Below are positions 62,441 through 64,000 of a DNA stretch of 64,000 bases, in pieces (the stretch's first letter is position 1; every line of letters starts with the position of its first letter). This DNA is from Leptodactylus fallax (taxonomy: Eukaryota; Chordata; Amphibia; Anura; Leptodactylidae). Made by a program: the position numbers and the translations under genes. The stretch spans positions 310,001 to 374,000 of the forward strand of contig CAMRHE010000332.1 in the NCBI GenBank assembly GCA_947044405.1, read 5' to 3'. Under the pieces are notes generated by a model. That model searched no databases. It saw only the letters and a list, made by a program, of their open reading frames with translations, and was not told the origin of the DNA.

Positions 62441-62811
62441 CTCATTACATACACATATGTGAAGGCTGTCTTGGACAGTCAATACATCTTGGACGATCAT
62501 TAAATTTTTACAATTCTGTCGGCTGGCCTTTGCTCTAGTTACACAGGCCAATAGTCAGGAACAAGCACTGACTCGAACGTTTGTTTGCTCGATCACCGGC
62601 CCCTCTAAAAGGATCTGCTCAATCATCTGTAGTAACGGCAACACTGTCTGCAGTAGAACAGTTCCTATGAAAGTAAATATGAAACAAACTTTGAAGCTAT
62701 GTAATTGCACAATATTAATAATTGTGTAATGTAATTTAAAAAAATTATCATTTTATTGTAAAGCCAGAGTCGGTAACTTGTTTTTAGCTCCACAACTACG
62801 ACTCCACGGCC

Positions 62812-63378
62812 CTGCCTGACAGTGTCATACACTATGTTTTATAGATATATAGTCCTAGCAGCCCTGACAGTGTCATACACTATGTTTTATAGATATATAG
62901 TCCTAGCAGCCCTGACAGTGTCATACACTATGTTTTATAGATATATAGTCCTAGGAGCCCTGACAGTGTCATACACTATGTTTTATAGATATATAGTCCT
63001 AGGTGCCCTGACATGACAGTGTCATACACTATGTTTTATGGATATATAGTCCTAGGAGCCCTGACAGTGTTATACACTATGTTTTATGGATATATAGTCC
63101 TAGGAGCCCTGACAATGTTATACACTATTTTTTATAGATATATAGTCCTAGGAGCCCTGACAGTGTTATACACTATGTATTATAGATATATAGTCCTGGG
63201 AGTCCTGACAGTGTCATACACTATGTATTATAGATATATAGTCCTGGGAGTCCTGACAGTGTCATACACTATGTATTATAGATATATAGTCCTAGGAGTC
63301 CTGACAGTGTCATACACTATGTATTATAGATATATAGTCCTAGGAGTCCTGACAGTGTCATACACTGTGTATTATAGA
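62812..63378. repeat. 48-bp minisatellite (about 12 units)
   Basis: Unit CCTGACAGTGTCATACACTATG plus TTTTATAGATATATAGTCCTAGGAGC. Length 48 is a multiple of three, so apparent open frames (VSYTMFYRYIVLGALT repeats) are artefacts. Left units have TAGCAG, right units TAGGAGT or TGGGAGT, showing directional sequence change along the array. Confidence 0.95.
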
Positions 63379-63469
63379 TAGAGACATAGGAAAAAGTTTC
63401 TGCTGACTATGATAGAAAGGTGTTGTATATGCTAATTACACATATGTACATCTCTCTACATACACATTA

Positions 63470-63672
63470 CACACATAGAACACATAGCTCTACTCCATTC
63501 TCATCATATACACACAGCCCTGATACATACACGTCATACACACACGGCTCTGCTCCATACACATCATACACACACGGCTCTGCTCCATACACGTCATACA
63601 CACACAGCTCTGCTCCATACACATCATACACACACAGCTCTGCTCCATACACATCATACACACACAGCTCTG
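63470..63672. repeat. AC-rich VNTR upstream of unit D (about 6-7 units)
   Basis: Same 30-bp unit as the two larger arrays, with degenerate left units (ATAGCTCTACTCCATTCTCATC). Ends GCTCTGCTACATCCACACTGTAACTACATCC as in B and C. Confidence 0.95.
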
Positions 63673-64000
63673 CTACATCCACACTGTAACTACATCCTGA
63701 TCCTGACACGTACACTTCAGCTCATCCAGCACCGACCACAACCAGCACAGCAGAGTCCTGTATACACTGAGCAGTAACCCGGTAACACCTCATCATATGA
63801 TCACTTGACTCCTCCCACACTTAGGACTGATCACATGACATCATCACAGGTCCTGTAATCCCAAAGCAAGCAGGTATGTAGTGTACAGGTGGAGGTATGT
63901 ATATATATATATATATCTGTATATGTGTATAGTCACCGTCATTGTCTGTCAGGATCACCGGGGCACATGTAGCATTAACCCCTTCATTGCCATGAAGTTT
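63673..64000 (+). promoter_or_regulatory. Candidate promoter / leader of a fourth ZNF unit (D), cut by the window end
   Basis: Matches the segments before genes B and C: AACTACATCCTGATCCTGACAC, AGCACCGACCACAACCAGCAC, CTCCTCCCACAC, GATCACATGACATCATCACAGG, and GTACAGGTGGAG/GTATGT near 63,895. The coding exons would lie beyond the window. It predicts another KRAB-like C2H2 gene to the right. Confidence 0.65.

Noticed and set aside
62822..63381. Membrane-like repeat protein (YRYIVLGALTVSYTMF...) in the 48-bp array
   Set aside because: In-phase minisatellite translation with no promoter or splice context.

Overview
The window reads as anuran (frog) genomic DNA. The main evidence is a run of C2H2 zinc-finger genes with the KRAB-like N-terminus typical of frog oocyte-type ZNF families (an LTGE-ending leader, a DYTVVKK exon, a [19 protein letters not shown] box). 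They sit among many Tc1/mariner elements, TTAA-flanked MITEs and minisatellites. Everything genic is on the + strand.

Layout: (1) 1-8.4 kb is gene A, without its first exon: an intronic 71-bp minisatellite, four short 5' exons (574-1621), a 5.1-kb intron full of transposon debris, and a 14-finger terminal exon (6757-8333). (2) 9.2-16.35 kb is a 35-bp minisatellite interrupted by a duplicated Tc1 fragment and a broken Tc1 element, followed by a Sleeping-Beauty-type relic. (3) 17.8-19.4 kb is a second copy of that Tc1 element with an intact 340-residue transposase. (4) 19.8-37.4 kb is a 17.6-kb array of about 30-bp AC-rich units with multi-kilobase higher-order repeats. (5) 37.4-44.4 kb is gene B: candidate promoter, exon 1, 24-unit intronic minisatellite, exons 2-5, and a 16-finger exon. 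(6) 44.9-51.8 kb holds interspersed repeats and two decayed Tc1 elements. (7) 51.8-58.9 kb is gene C, with a 0.6-kb version of the same AC-rich array just upstream, then promoter, exons 1-5 and an 11-finger exon. (8) 59-64 kb has MITEs, two further minisatellites, a 0.2-kb AC-rich array and the promoter region of a fourth unit (D), cut off by the window end.

The genes are tandem duplicates of one unit: AC-rich VNTR, promoter, exon 1, 71-bp VNTR in intron 1, exons 2-5, then the zinc-finger exon. The products are expected to be nuclear DNA-binding regulators with different finger sets. The 5' module is almost identical in the three genes, while finger number and contact residues differ strongly. 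Intron-exon structures were read by eye from splice consensus, reading phase and three-way comparison; no transcript evidence is available.

The very long open frames in the 19.8-37.4 kb array (up to about 2,700 codons, on both strands) follow from a repeat length divisible by three and are not annotated as genes.
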